A stretch of 64,000 nucleotides of DNA from Sthenelais limicola (Eukaryota; Annelida; Polychaeta; Phyllodocida; Sigalionidae), in NCBI GenBank assembly GCA_942159475.1, contig OW804096.1, forward strand, positions 104,630,194 through 104,694,193, in the 5' to 3' direction. The translations under genes were made by a program, and so were the position numbers. Of the stretch, positions 44,101 through 53,481 are shown in pieces (within the stretch, counting starts at the first letter, position 1; the number at the start of each line of letters is the position of its first letter). The notes below the pieces were generated by a model. That model saw only the letters and a program-made list of their open reading frames with translations, had not been told where the DNA came from and did no database searches.

Positions 44101-46484
44101 CCCCTCTGTGTTGATGCGAGGGCAATATTTGCCAGTGAAATAATCCAAAAATGGGATAACATCAACATCTTGATCTTGCACTTAGAAAAAGCTCCCCCAT
44201 GGAGCCAGGCAGCAAAACAAAACCGAGATTGTGGATCTCTCGCCTTAAAACCCTAGTTCCACGCGGTCTAAATATATTGGATTAGACATCCGCCAGGGGA
44301 TACTGAGAAACCACACGTTTACTAAATTAGTTTTTATTTCCTTTTTGGCCTAAATTGAAAACATCCCTCGTCACCACCTATTAGCTAACGCTTGTGTTGG
44401 TTTATTCAAACACTACCTCATCGTCATTCCTTTCTTGTTACTTTTTATGTGGAGGTATACATGAAAAGTATATTTCCCATGTTTGGGCCTATACGTACAG
44501 ATAATTGGTCATCAGTACCGATGCCTGTATGTCTATAGGGTAGTCTGGCCATATTGCAAGTTCACTGTTGAGCGTATATATATCTTTGGGTATATGTCTA
44601 AAGCTGTCTCTACACCAGTCCAGATACCCTCTCCCGATACTGGCGATACTTGCGATTGCCATTTTGTTCCCGATAGTACAGATTTCCCCGATACGACTTC
44701 GCACGTCGGGACCTGTCGGGAACACCTCTGCACTGGCGATGTTCGTCGGCCGACTGTCGGCGACGCACACAATATTTCAAACAAGTCAGAAGTGATCGGC
44801 GACTGTCGCCGACAGCTGCCGATAGCTTCAAGTGTCGGGAGGCCCTCGGGAAAGCCTCTACACCACCCTCGAGAGTTGGCCGACAAAAGCATCGGTAAGT
44901 ATCGCCAACTGTCGGCGATGCACAATCGGGAGTGGTGTAGAGGCAGCTTAACACTAATTACTGAACGGCATAAGTTGATAACGGTCCATACATCGTAAAT
45001 TCATACAAGCATCTAGTCTATTGGCTTACAGATATTGCACTCAAATTCTCTCACTAATTAAGTCGGCAATGCATTGAAATATATTTTTATTTGGGCTAAA
45101 AACATTTTTCCGGCCTCCATTGAAATTCACATTAAAAAAATAAAGATTTGCAAAAACCTCTGACATTCGTCAGCGTCGAATGTGGAGGGAAAACATAAGG
45201 ACAGTCAGACTTAATTTCAGACATTTTCAACATAACGTTTCTGAAGTCATTTTTACGTCAAATGATAATTTCACCGTTCGTGACGGCCTAGAATATAATT
45301 AACCATGTGGAGTAATTACACAATTTTGATGCTTTAGGGATTTTTAGTGATTATACCGTATATATAATGAGGTCTTAAATACTTCATCTAGTAATCGCTT
45401 GCACAGTCAGTTTGAGGGGAGCGATTGTTTGCTAGCCCGCATTTTTCAGACATAATGGCCTGAAAATCACAAGCCGTTGCTAAATATTTCGCCATTTGTG
45501 TATCGTTGGTGTTTCAGGATGCTGGCGAAGTTAAAGTGATATCGAATTTACCGTCTGTCACTGTTGAGGAAGTTGCACCTGTTACGATGAGTGAAGCTGC
45601 CATGTTAGCACCGGAGGAAATCCAGGTAATATCAACCAGACTCTCTTGATAGTTACTGCTTTTAGACCCAAGTGTTTTCTGCTAAGATAGCAAACCTGTC
45701 ATAACTATTCCATCTTGTTGAATAAACGGGGACAAAGTCGTAGACGTAATTCAGTATTCTGGAACATTCAACACACTGATTAATTGCTGCTGTTGAAGAG
45801 CACAGTGCAACTTAATGGTAGTTATAAATTTCGCTCATTTATTCCTTGTTACTACCACAGGATAAGCAACAGCGTGAACTTAAGGGTGATACGGAAAAGA
45901 CAAAAGAAGACAAAAAATCGGAGAGACGTTTGAAGAAGCAAGCACAGAGGAAACGTAAGGCGGACAAAGAGAAGCAGCGGAAATTGGTTGAAAAATTGAA
46001 TCCTGGTCTCGGTAATAAATATGCCAAACAAAACGCCATGGAAGATTTAGCGAAGCAAAGCAAGGGAATCAGGTCTAACGTTACTATTGTCAAGGTTAGT
46101 GGCGCTACATACGTTTGTTGTTCTTGTCTTAACTACAACATTACTCCCACCTCCCCGAATCCTCTCCATATCCATAAAGCATACATGTAATTTACTGGTT
46201 TTAACGTTACAATGCCAGCTAATAGTTAATTGAACATCGACAGTGTGAATCGTTATGCTATCTGTAGTATTACATATTTACCCTTCAAAGGGAGGTATAT
46301 AGTATTGACACGTATTAAACTTTTACAGGGAGGCGACACAAGACAAAAGAGTGACCTCACATCTTCGAGTAAATTCTTCAGCAAACTTCAGGACCAAGTG
46401 TCTTCTAGAATAAAAGAAGCAAAATCGGGGAATGACAAAAAGAAGAAAAAGCAGAACAAAAGTTCTGCGAAACTCATGTTATGA
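32120..46484 (+). CDS. MPHOSPH10: U3 snoRNP protein MPP10, ten coding exons
   Basis: Exons: 32120-32199, 36218-37001, 38152-38385, 39560-39701, 39921-39988, 40128-40265, 40704-40814, 45518-45625, 45861-46094, 46329-46484. All junctions are GT..AG and all phases agree, giving about 684 aa, close to the vertebrate length of about 680. Visible family features: KPEIFLS near the N-terminus, a long acidic Asp/Glu region in exon 2, VDDTFFNIADLETFL at its end, RYKDFFDPP in exon 3, APEITEETTKSLEDIIKQRI and SWDDVERKIKP in exons 4-6, KKMMTSLFIKLDAMSNFHYTPKP in exon 7, VEEVAPVTMSEAAMLAPEEI in exon 8, a Lys-rich coil, and KFFSKLQDQV near the end. MPP10 works in the nucleolus with IMP3 and IMP4 in the small-subunit processome for 18S rRNA maturation. 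The first coding exon was placed by its in-phase donor and the MADAISVL start. Confidence 0.95.
32884..33481. mobile_element. 598-bp hAT-like MITE in Mphosph10 intron 1
   Basis: Ends CAGGCCTCGAAAAAAACCTA (32884) and, reversed, CAGGGCTCGAAAAAACCTAT (33481). The word ACTTGCCC(G) or its complement occurs at least eight times near both ends. TTTATA adjoins both ends, suggesting a partly decayed duplication. No coding sequence. Confidence 0.8.
33482..36217. other. rest of Mphosph10 intron 1
   Basis: Mostly AT-rich, no gene. 34840-34870 (CATTAAACTTGAACTTAAATT) looks like a CR1/L2-type LINE 3' tail. A small foldback element (35443-35729) is listed separately. Confidence 0.4.
35443..35729. mobile_element. 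287-bp foldback MITE
   Basis: CACAGATTCACCAGTGTGCA at 35443 faces TATGTTGCACACTGATTCAC ending near 35729. Inside, GGTCTCTGAG and CGACGGTCTC words repeat, some in inverse orientation. Confidence 0.65.
37305..37930. repeat. low-complexity blocks in Mphosph10 intron 2
   Basis: A C run followed by (CA)n at 37303-37331, and a purine-only-like GGGAGA/GGAGGG block at 37680-37925. Open frames here are composition artefacts. Confidence 0.75.
38514..39017 (+). pseudogene. CR1/L2-like LINE RT C-terminal fragment in intron 3
   Basis: About 167 residues without a stop, typical of the region after the RT palm: LTIYKVAVRPLFDYSEYIYN, LLGRLQVFQNSFIRVAFG, LLDIRRKHHMLEMAYDL, KLPVLWNKLP near the end. No YADD, so a 5'-truncated copy. 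39018-39540 may be its 3' end; it contains (GTAA)n at 39113-39131. Confidence 0.85.
40470..40696 (-). pseudogene. decayed LINE C-terminal relic in intron 6
   Basis: Minus-strand reading SFKNMLYNICNTWNELPKEV resembles the WN-x-LP motif at the end of CR1/jockey-type ORF2 proteins. The remainder is too diverged to classify. It stops just short of exon 7. Confidence 0.5.
40935..41150 (+). repeat. dispersed repeat family A, copy 3 (short)
   Basis: GCTTCTGAAATCGCCATTCA, AACTTCGCTA and AATTCCCTAGACACACTAAT match family A at 9640-9790. Preceded by a 30-bp duplication (GTCATACGGGCCCGTTATAG, twice, 40945-41000). Confidence 0.65.
41150..41700. other. non-coding part of intron 7
   Basis: 41153 CAGGGCTGCCAACTTTTGGA looks like a hAT-like MITE end. 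The other end was not found. C run at 41269-41282. Confidence 0.4.
41720..42620. repeat. about 180-bp satellite-like array with inverted outer units
   Basis: CAAGGTCCCTA-containing units at 41921, 42097, 42288 and (altered) 42449, spacing 176, 191 and 161 bp. The reverse complement AGGGACCTT(G/A)(C/T)ACGTGAG occurs at 41739 and 42588. Each unit also has CGATTCCACTT(G) and ATTTTGGT(C)(T/A)ATTTTGT. AT-rich and non-coding, in Mphosph10 intron 7. Confidence 0.75.
43110..43800 (+). repeat. dispersed repeat family A, copy 4 (longest)
   Basis: Contains, in order, the blocks seen separately elsewhere: CGCCAAGTGCACCGTGCACA, TGGTTCTGAAATCGCCATTC, TCATTTCTACCGATTCAGAT, AAGTCGCTAGACACTAACAC, CAAGGTCAAGGTCGCCATTA, and ACATTCTGAAGTTATAATTA. 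It ends where the Penelope fragment begins. Confidence 0.65.
43798..44330 (-). pseudogene. Penelope GIY-YIG fragment joined to a terminal fragment
   Basis: 44181-43798 on the minus strand encodes CPRINTEGRIWC, NLIYLITCQTCQIQYVGQTK and VARHLHSDHPEIIQKW: a GIY-YIG domain with its Cys linker, but no RT. 44330-44190 matches, reversed, 50650-50790 (AACGTGTGGTTTCTCA, CGCGTGGAACTAGGGTTTTA, GCTGCCTGGCTCCATGG), so terminal sequence is joined directly to the nuclease end with the whole RT deleted. Confidence 0.85.
44599..44951. mobile_element. 353-bp MITE with CTCTACACCA ends
   Basis: TAAAGCTGTCTCTACACCAG at the left faces GTGTAGAGGCAGCTTA ending at 44950. The interior is rich in GTCGGCGA / TCGCCGAC words, making strong internal hairpins. 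The many overlapping open frames here follow from that symmetry and are not genes. Confidence 0.75.
44952..45517. other. end of Mphosph10 intron 7
   Basis: AT-rich, nothing recognised except the polypyrimidine-poor acceptor TTGGTGTTTCAG at 45506-45517. Confidence 0.4.
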
Positions 46485-46492
46485 ATTTAGCC

Positions 46493-46498
46493 AATAAA
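46493..46498 (+). terminator. Mphosph10 polyadenylation signal
   Basis: AATAAA nine bases after the stop codon, implying an extremely short 3' UTR if used. Further AATAAA at 46893 is an alternative. Confidence 0.5.
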
Positions 46499-47948
46499 AT
46501 AGCTGAGATATATACTGTATTATTGAAAACTAAATAAGTGTTCTTTCGTGATTTAAAAAAAATATTTATAAAGCGATATGACTGCTGGGATGGATTATCT
46601 TCACGAGTTTAAAATATATAGGAGCGGATGTTTGTCGATCAGATTAATTCAGAAAATTGGTTTATACTACATGTTTATTACAAACTTAGTTCTATAACAA
46701 CTCTTTTAATAATTGGATAGATCATAATATGTTGATTTTATCCGTGCATGAGTATGTTGGCAGTAATAATGACTAAAATATTAGTGCTTTCCTTAAAAAA
46801 TTATCTAGCGCATCATAATTAATTCAATATTGATTTCTCGTTGTTTTTTATTAACCAGTCATATCCTTCTTGAACTAGTTCGCCAGATTAAATAAAATAA
46901 TGTTGCGCAAAAACATTTGATACCGTTTATGATCATGTGTTTGTGAAGGTACTGTGTCATTTTACTGCACGGAACCACGTTAAACTAGATTTATGCTTGG
47001 AGTTCATCTGGGAATGTAAGGAGATGCCTGTATGTAATTTTTTTATTTGTATCCATAATGATCTTCGAAACACCAGTCTTAACTTCTTACATGAAAGAAT
47101 AGTCACTTACTTAGTCAATCACTTACTTAATCTTGCATATAAAGATCTGCAAGGATCAAATACCTACTTTTATTAAAGGATCTTTTTCATAAAAACTACC
47201 CCGCATCCTAATCACCTCGCCCATTAACTTTTTCTCTCTTCTCTTTCCTATATGAATGTGTGATACTCAAAACTAACCAAGGCCTGAAAATATGCCCCCC
47301 CCCTTCCGTCCCCAGTGACTACGACTTCTCCATAACAAAAAAGACAAAGGAACCACCTTCATATATTATGATCTGGACGATTAGTTTGGGTGTTATCCAG
47401 GGCACCGTTCATATGTGTGTTGGTCGCGGCATTAGGTAGGGTGATCTGAAAGGTGTAGTTAACCATTAATGGACGGGTTACCCAAAGTTTATTTGAGTCA
47501 GCGGGTAGACGTTGGACATATTCCATCATATCACGAGCTTAATTTGTCTTTTGTAGTGTCACGAAAATGAACGGCTGCAGTCAAAAGTTTACGGAAGAAT
47601 TGTTATCGAATTCTGTCATCTGGAAGTAAAATACATAATGACATCAGTCTGAAGTTCGCGTCGAAAACCGATGATTTTGAAACCTATGAATCATTATTCC
47701 CGAATCCCCGGTAATAATTGAACCAGATGTGTGCCTGATGGAATAATCCCTCATGCTCCAATACTTTGATAATGCATTTGCCCAAGGGTTCTATTATTCT
47801 GGACCGTGTGAAGTACAGCTAAGTACAATGCACCAGGACGGAACGAAACTGAATATGTCTTTAACCTAGCTTTTCCCTCTCCCTTTCTTCTTGGTATTTC
47901 TCCCACCCCCGGGCAACCCAATAAAAGTGTCCAAATCTTGTTTCAATC
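46499..47948. other. intergenic, nothing recognised
   Basis: No conserved coding signal. Open frames up to about 80 codons (for example 46937-47176) show no domain-like composition. A C-rich run lies near 47297. Confidence 0.4.
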
Positions 47949-48439
47949 TTAAGGTGACTCAGTACTGATCGTGTGTATTCAATGCATATAGGGGAGTCCT
48001 GTGTTACTGGTGGCGGCGCCATCGGCGCTAAACGAACTACGGTGTGCGGCCATCCCGCGGCCATTGGGGGACATGAGTCAATACACACATCAGTGTTATA
48101 GCATTGCGGGAGTGTGACTTTGAGAGTTACTTATGAAGAAAAGACTAAAAAGTACATGAAATATTTGTTTTACATAAACGAAATCTTTCAGGCATATAAA
48201 CACAGCTATAAACTTAATTATTATTAACTTCAACTTACATTATACCCTGTTAATATTTGTCTTTTAGCCAGGGCGGGGGCGTGGTTTCAAGTTATATTTC
48301 AAAGAACATATTTATATGTTATATTCTAATCAATTGCTCAGCTTTTGTTCTGCAATGCTTTAAATATTCATGTGACTAGAAATTATTTGTTAAATTCAAG
48401 GTTTTCGATTTTGAACCTTTAATATAGTATTAGTTAATT

Positions 48440-49203
48440 CAGAGTGCGAAATTAGCGGGTAAAACCACCAAGTTTCCCGCCCTCCTTGGCGGGTGAATGA
48501 AAATGAGCTTCAGATTATAGTGATGATGAACATGATGATAGAGAGATGGAGGCAAAAATAACATGCCAAATGGAAGCGTTTCTGTAAAACTACATATGAG
48601 TAATTCTCCCAATAGGGCGTCATTTGGCTTTCCAGCCTAGGGTTGCCAGTATTCCCAGCTCTATGGTCCACGTTGTCACAGAGGGGAAATTCTATCTAGC
48701 CTAGGGCATCTACAACCTGTATTTTGGATGATGCTCGCACATGATTATAACCATTTTATTTGAATTTTTTTTTAACAAAGATTAGCCTGTGGGAACCCCA
48801 CTTTCAACGTTCTTATGCCAAAATCTTCGCCGATCAAGTTTAATAAGACAAAATAATAGGAAAAATATGAGTATCTGAAGCATAGGTGTAGGAATCGAAA
48901 TATTTGCCCCAGCCGTCCCAAACTTTACCTGCATTATGCTGATATTCCCACCTATATGTATACTAAAGATTGTAGAGATTCAACGAATTTTACTTTTTCT
49001 AAAAAAAATAAAAGGTCCGCTGAAATCAAATGCTGCCCGCTTGGGAGAATTACTCATATATTTACTTGTGTGATTGAAATCACCTCTGACCTCTGTCATT
49101 AAAGTGTAATTTGTGGGCGGGTAAATTTATGTGTGGGCGGGTAAATATCTGCATTTACCCGCCAAGCTGGTGGGTGGAGAAAAAAGTTAATTTCGCACTC
49201 ACA
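48440..49203. mobile_element. hAT-like MITE with GAGTGCGAAATTA ends, nested
   Basis: CAGAGTGCGAAATTAGCGGG at 48440 faces TTAATTTCGCACTCACAG ending near 49203. GGCGGGTAAA / TTTACCCGCC words are clustered at both ends. Interrupted by the MITE at 48594-49059. Confidence 0.75.
48594..49059. mobile_element. 466-bp MITE nested inside the hAT-like MITE
   Basis: ATATGAGTAATTCTCCCAA at 48594 and its complement TTGGGAGAATTACTCATAT ending at 49059. No coding sequence. Confidence 0.8.
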
Positions 49204-49714
49204 GTGGCTAAAGGTGAAAACAATCCTAGAGCGAGCCCAGTAGTGTGGTTCATTAATTAAGTGCATTCACACATCATATAGCCTCACACCTACCAGTCGC
49301 GCAATCCCCCTGGGGACCGTAGGCCTCCTATGACTTATGGATTGAGTTACTTTTTACAGCTAAAAAAGGTTGCCCTCTGCTATTTTTAAGGCCAAATCGC
49401 CAGGGTAGGCTCTTATATATATTGCCGAACCTCTTACAAGGATGGAAACTATAGGTTGCAGCAGTATAAAACAATAAGAGCATGATAATGTAAGTCCGCC
49501 GACACCTTAGCTATGCATAGCCATTGTTTAAAGGTGAAATCTTGTCCCCCAAGTCCACTGCGCATCGTTTTCGCGCACAATATGGCGGCGCCCATAGATA
49601 AACACACTACTTCGGTATAGCTCAGTACTGATATATGTGTATTCAACACATATAGCAGGGAATATCAGCATTATGCAGACGAAGTATGTATGTTAAGTCT
49701 TGATATAAACATTT

Positions 49715-50165
49715 CAGATAGAAAATGTATGCTGATTTTTGGTGTGGGAGTTAGTATCTACGATCCCTATACATCCATATTAAATTTCATTAAAATTTAT
49801 GGAGCCATATGTGTATAAATCAAATATTTATTAAGAATTTTCTCATTTTTAGCCAATTTTCTCATAATTAAGTTGTAACACAAAAAAAATCAGCTTGGAA
49901 ATTCATGCTGATTTTTGGTGTGCGAGTTAGTAACTATGATAGCTGTATCCATATAGAATTTCATCAAGATTTATGAAGCCATTTTTGTTCAAATCAAATA
50001 TTAATCAGGAATTTAATTTTTTTCCCAATTTTTCTCATAAATAAGTCGTAATATAGAAAAATTTAGCCTGGAAAGCCATCCTGATTTTTTGTGTATGAGT
50101 TGATAAATACGGTATCTACATTCATATTAAATTTAAAAAATATTCATCAAACAGTTTTTTTTTAA
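49715..50165 (+). repeat. three diverged tandem units of about 175-180 bp
   Basis: (A)T(G/C)CTGATTTTT(G)GTGTG.GAGTT near 49729, 49905 and 50079. Each is followed by a CATATTAAATTTCAT-like block and a CTCATAA(T/A)TAAGT(T/C)GTAA block. Confidence 0.75.
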
Positions 50166-50639
50166 AACGCTGATTGTCATCAGCCAAAGTCAATTTTGCT
50201 AGTGCCCCATACTGCCACTAGGGGGCTTCCAGGGGGCTAACTCGGGATCTGAGGAAAAAAACATTATCTAATGATAAGTATATATATGTTGAATGTCTGG
50301 GTGAAATTTGATGTCTGAATTCATGTCAGAACCATTTCAAACGAATTATGTTAATAAATCACTCAAATGTAGTAAAATTACTCAAATATGATTCATTATT
50401 TCTATCTCCATACTGCCATAGCATGAAAACTAGCCTGGTGACCTATGTTTTTTTTTCTCTCAATAATGATTATTTCATGTCAACTATCATTGGTAAAAAT
50501 TTTAGAAAAATTCATCAATAATCAAAATCACTACTGAGTCACCTTAAGTCAAGTGGCGGATTATTCCACAAAACTTTTCCTCTATAAAATCCACTACCTC
50601 TCATTCGCACTGATCTTGGTATATTGACTTTAATAATAT

Positions 50640-50870
50640 TATAAACGTGTGGTTTCTCAATATCCCCAGGCGGATGTTTTAGTCCAATATATTTAGACCG
50701 CGTGGAACTAGGGTTTTAAGGCGAGAGATCCATCGGCTCTCGTGGCAATCTCGGTTTTGTTTAGCTGCCTGGCTCCATGGAGCTTTTTTGTATGTGACCA
50801 AAGTGACCAGGCTAGCGCCTGATGAGGCCCTGTAGGGCCGAAACCACAATGACATTAGCCAAACTACAGA
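50640..50870 (+). mobile_element. Penelope-like terminal fragment
   Basis: Matches the terminal fragment at 44190-44330 in opposite orientation (GCGTGGAACTAGGGTTTTAA, TGCCTGGCTCCATGG) and continues into a canonical hammerhead core. No RT or GIY-YIG follows. TTGACTTTAATAATA recurs at about 50622 and 51127, perhaps the edges of a tandem terminal repeat. Confidence 0.7.
50810..50860 (+). ncRNA. hammerhead ribozyme motif (Penelope-type)
   Basis: CTGATGA (50819-50825), stem II GGCCC-TGTA-GGGCC (50826-50839, perfect 5 bp), GAAAC (50840-50844). Stem I can form between GGCTA (50810-50814) and TAGCC (50856-50860). The expected GUC cleavage triplet reads GAC here (about 50851-50853), so the site may be dead although the core is intact. 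Confidence 0.7.
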
Positions 50871-53389
50871 GAATAATAAAGCAAATGGGTAAATTCCATA
50901 ATTTAAGACTTTATTTTAATCTTTGTCCCTCTTGTGTTGAAATTACTGGTCCTAGAGACAAAAATAAACACATAGATTGGAGGGTAGCAAGTACATGGAT
51001 ACTGTTGCTAATGTTGCCGCACGTTACCCTGGTTGTTGCCAGGGGAGGACAGGTGGAATGTTCGAGCTGAATCCGCGCAGATTCAGTTGTGGTAGCGCAA
51101 TCAGGGAACACACATCGTCCCAATCTTGACTTTAATAATAATACCCCTTCGATTTCGAAGGTTCAATCTTTCTTCCACACGAAGTTACATAAAGTATACC
51201 TGTATAGAATAAGAAATTTGAATAATTAAGAAACCCCTTCTCCCTCCCCTTTTTTCCAAGAAAGAATAGACAGAAATAGAATCAGGCCTACCGATCCACT
51301 CTCACGTGCTGCAACTGTCAACAACCGGTGGTAGCACACAGTTGTCCCGAATTTCTTAATTTGGTTGTCAAGCAGTGCCAATCAAAAATTAAACTAAAAT
51401 AGACTATGTAGGTAAGTTTCGGAGATAATTTAACTTTTATACCCACTTCATCCTCCCTAGGCAGGCACTCTGAGGCTCTAAAAGTAGATAATGCCTTAGA
51501 TTCTTTCTTGTTTTCTGAATATTTAACTAGAATACCGGTAATAATCTTTGCCAGCTTTTCTTCCCGCCCCCCCCCCCCCAACTCAGTATATTAGATAGAC
51601 ACATATGCTCGTTCCCTAATTTCAAAAGCACCCCCTTATCTCCGGAAATAGCATCAATTTTAGACCCCCCTTTTCAAGGGTTTGGATGGCTTTTTCCCGT
51701 TTTTCTACCCCTTATCTCCGGAAAGAGTAGAAATATCTGAACTCCCCAAAACATGCCACTTATCTCCGGATGTATTAGAATGACATTATTTACAGTAGCT
51801 CTTTAGAGTATAACTGGAATAATTGTGAATGTGAGACTATTTCTAGGTTATTACATGAATTTCGATTAACAACAAATAACTGAATTATATTCCCTCAATG
51901 TAGGCCTATATTAGCTTTTTAAGAGAGTTGACAAGGGAGGGGGACATTATTTCGAACCTCAGTTATAGATTATGCAAGGTCTAATACGGTATAATATATA
52001 TATAAAACAATTTGTATTCAATAAACATATACATCAATATAATGAATTATCGAAAAGGGAGCGGTCCCTCTCAAAGTATCAGTCGCATTGAGTTCACAAT
52101 GAGTTCTTCCTGGGGTCCCTTAGACGCATGCATGACTTGAGTTTTAGACTGGCTTTAAACATCCCTTTTTCTCCCTTTTCTCTGGGCCATCCCGTGTCCC
52201 CCTTTTTTCTGTTTTTCTCCGGGTCCACCACTAAAATACACCCCTTTTTTCAAGATTCTCTGGCCGGAGACAGCTGCTCCAAAAGTACCCCTTTTCCGGA
52301 GAAATCGGGAACGCGGGTGCGGTCCATATCACCACTGAGTGGGGCGGGGGGGGGGGGGGGGGGGGGGCTTTTCTTAATATAGGCCTACTCCTCCGTCTAC
52401 GCTCTCCCTCTCCCAGCTTCGCCCCTGCATACCCACGGTTTCTCTCCGCGCCGGCCGTTCCCAACACGCGCACGCCCAACGCAACGAGCCGAGCAGCCGC
52501 CCGCCCCCCTCACTGACCGCCTGAAAGCCAGCGGAGGCGGAACTGTCCTACGCGGATGAGACCTACATACCCCCTTCTGTCCTGTCTCCAGGATGATTTT
52601 TGTCTATGCTGGTAAGGCGGGAACACTCGTTTGCTTTTATTCCTGGCTCCTTCCATCCCATTTCTTTAGCCTTAAGCTTCAAATCGTTGTGCGGGAGTTG
52701 AGTTGACTGAACGAAACTGAACTGTGCCTGTTGCTTGTACATATCCCTGGTGTAAACAACACCATATTATCGCCCACTTGCCCAATCCAAACAATACAAA
52801 AGTTATCGCTACATTTCAGTCACATGATTGGGGGGCCGAGGCTGTCATATGATGACGACCGTTCTTTTCATTATGTCCATTCTTCTAGTTATGCATATCA
52901 CAACTGCGTTTCCTTGATCCTCGCGAGTTTATCTATTATTGCCACATGAAGGTAAGGAAGTATACATTCGGCCATACAAATTATATCTGCTGATATTGTA
53001 GGCCTACACTTTACAATTACACTGTACACGTCTGTCACTAGCCTACATTTTTCTTCAGGAAACTTTTTAATCAAGACTAGATACGGACTGTACGGGTGGG
53101 CCCTGTTTACTATCATATTATTTACTGTAATTGTTTTGTACGGTACCATCTAATGTACCGTAGCCTACAGAAGGCAACTCTGTCATCACGGCATCAGTAA
53201 GCCTACAGTAAAATCCTGACCATTAAACTTAAACTAAAACTAAAAAGCATTATACCTTGAAATTAGCCATGGCCCATGTCAGACTGATCTATAGGCCTGT
53301 ATAGTAGGCCTACGGTGCCGTAGGATATTTCATTTACTTGTCATTGACTATTTCCTTTAATGCCCTTTTTTCTCTTGTTTTGATTTCAG
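50871..53389. other. intergenic and Mfsd12 5' region
   Basis: No protein gene. CTTATCTCCGGA occurs three times (about 51639, 51709, 51768). C run at 51568-51579 and G run at 52345-52368. 52385-52570 is GC- and CpG-rich and is the most promoter-like stretch before Mfsd12. Possible non-coding first-exon donors are GTAAGG at 52612 and 52951, but neither is provable here. Confidence 0.4.
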
Positions 53390-53481
53390 AATCTCAATCA
53401 TTCTCTTACCCTCGTTTCTTTTCTTCTTCAAGTTAATACATCAACAAAGGTCCAATAAAAGAAGCACTAAAATATCAAATA
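53390..53481 (+). other. Mfsd12 5' UTR part of the first coding exon
   Basis: Preceded by a polypyrimidine tract and acceptor TTGATTTCAG at 53380-53389, with no ATG until 53482. This implies at least one upstream untranslated exon. Confidence 0.6.

Larger units (their letters stand above)
47953..50543. mobile_element. 2.6-kb TTAA-flanked element
   Basis: TTAA at 47949-47952 and 50544-50547. Inverted ends GGTGACTCAGTACTGAT / CTACTGAGTCACC. Motif CAGTACTGAT..GTGTATTCAA near the left end is repeated at 49622-49655. No transposase seen. Hosts two nested MITEs and a three-unit repeat. Confidence 0.7.

Noticed and set aside
44483..44998. Several overlapping open frames on both strands
   Set aside because: They sit in the GTCGGCGA-rich MITE, where internal symmetry removes stops in many frames.
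46937..47176. 79-residue open frame after Mphosph10
   Set aside because: AT-rich, no conserved motif, no splice or promoter context.
50822..51070. 82-residue open frame starting at the hammerhead motif
   Set aside because: Overlaps the ribozyme core and Penelope terminal DNA; no domain-like features.
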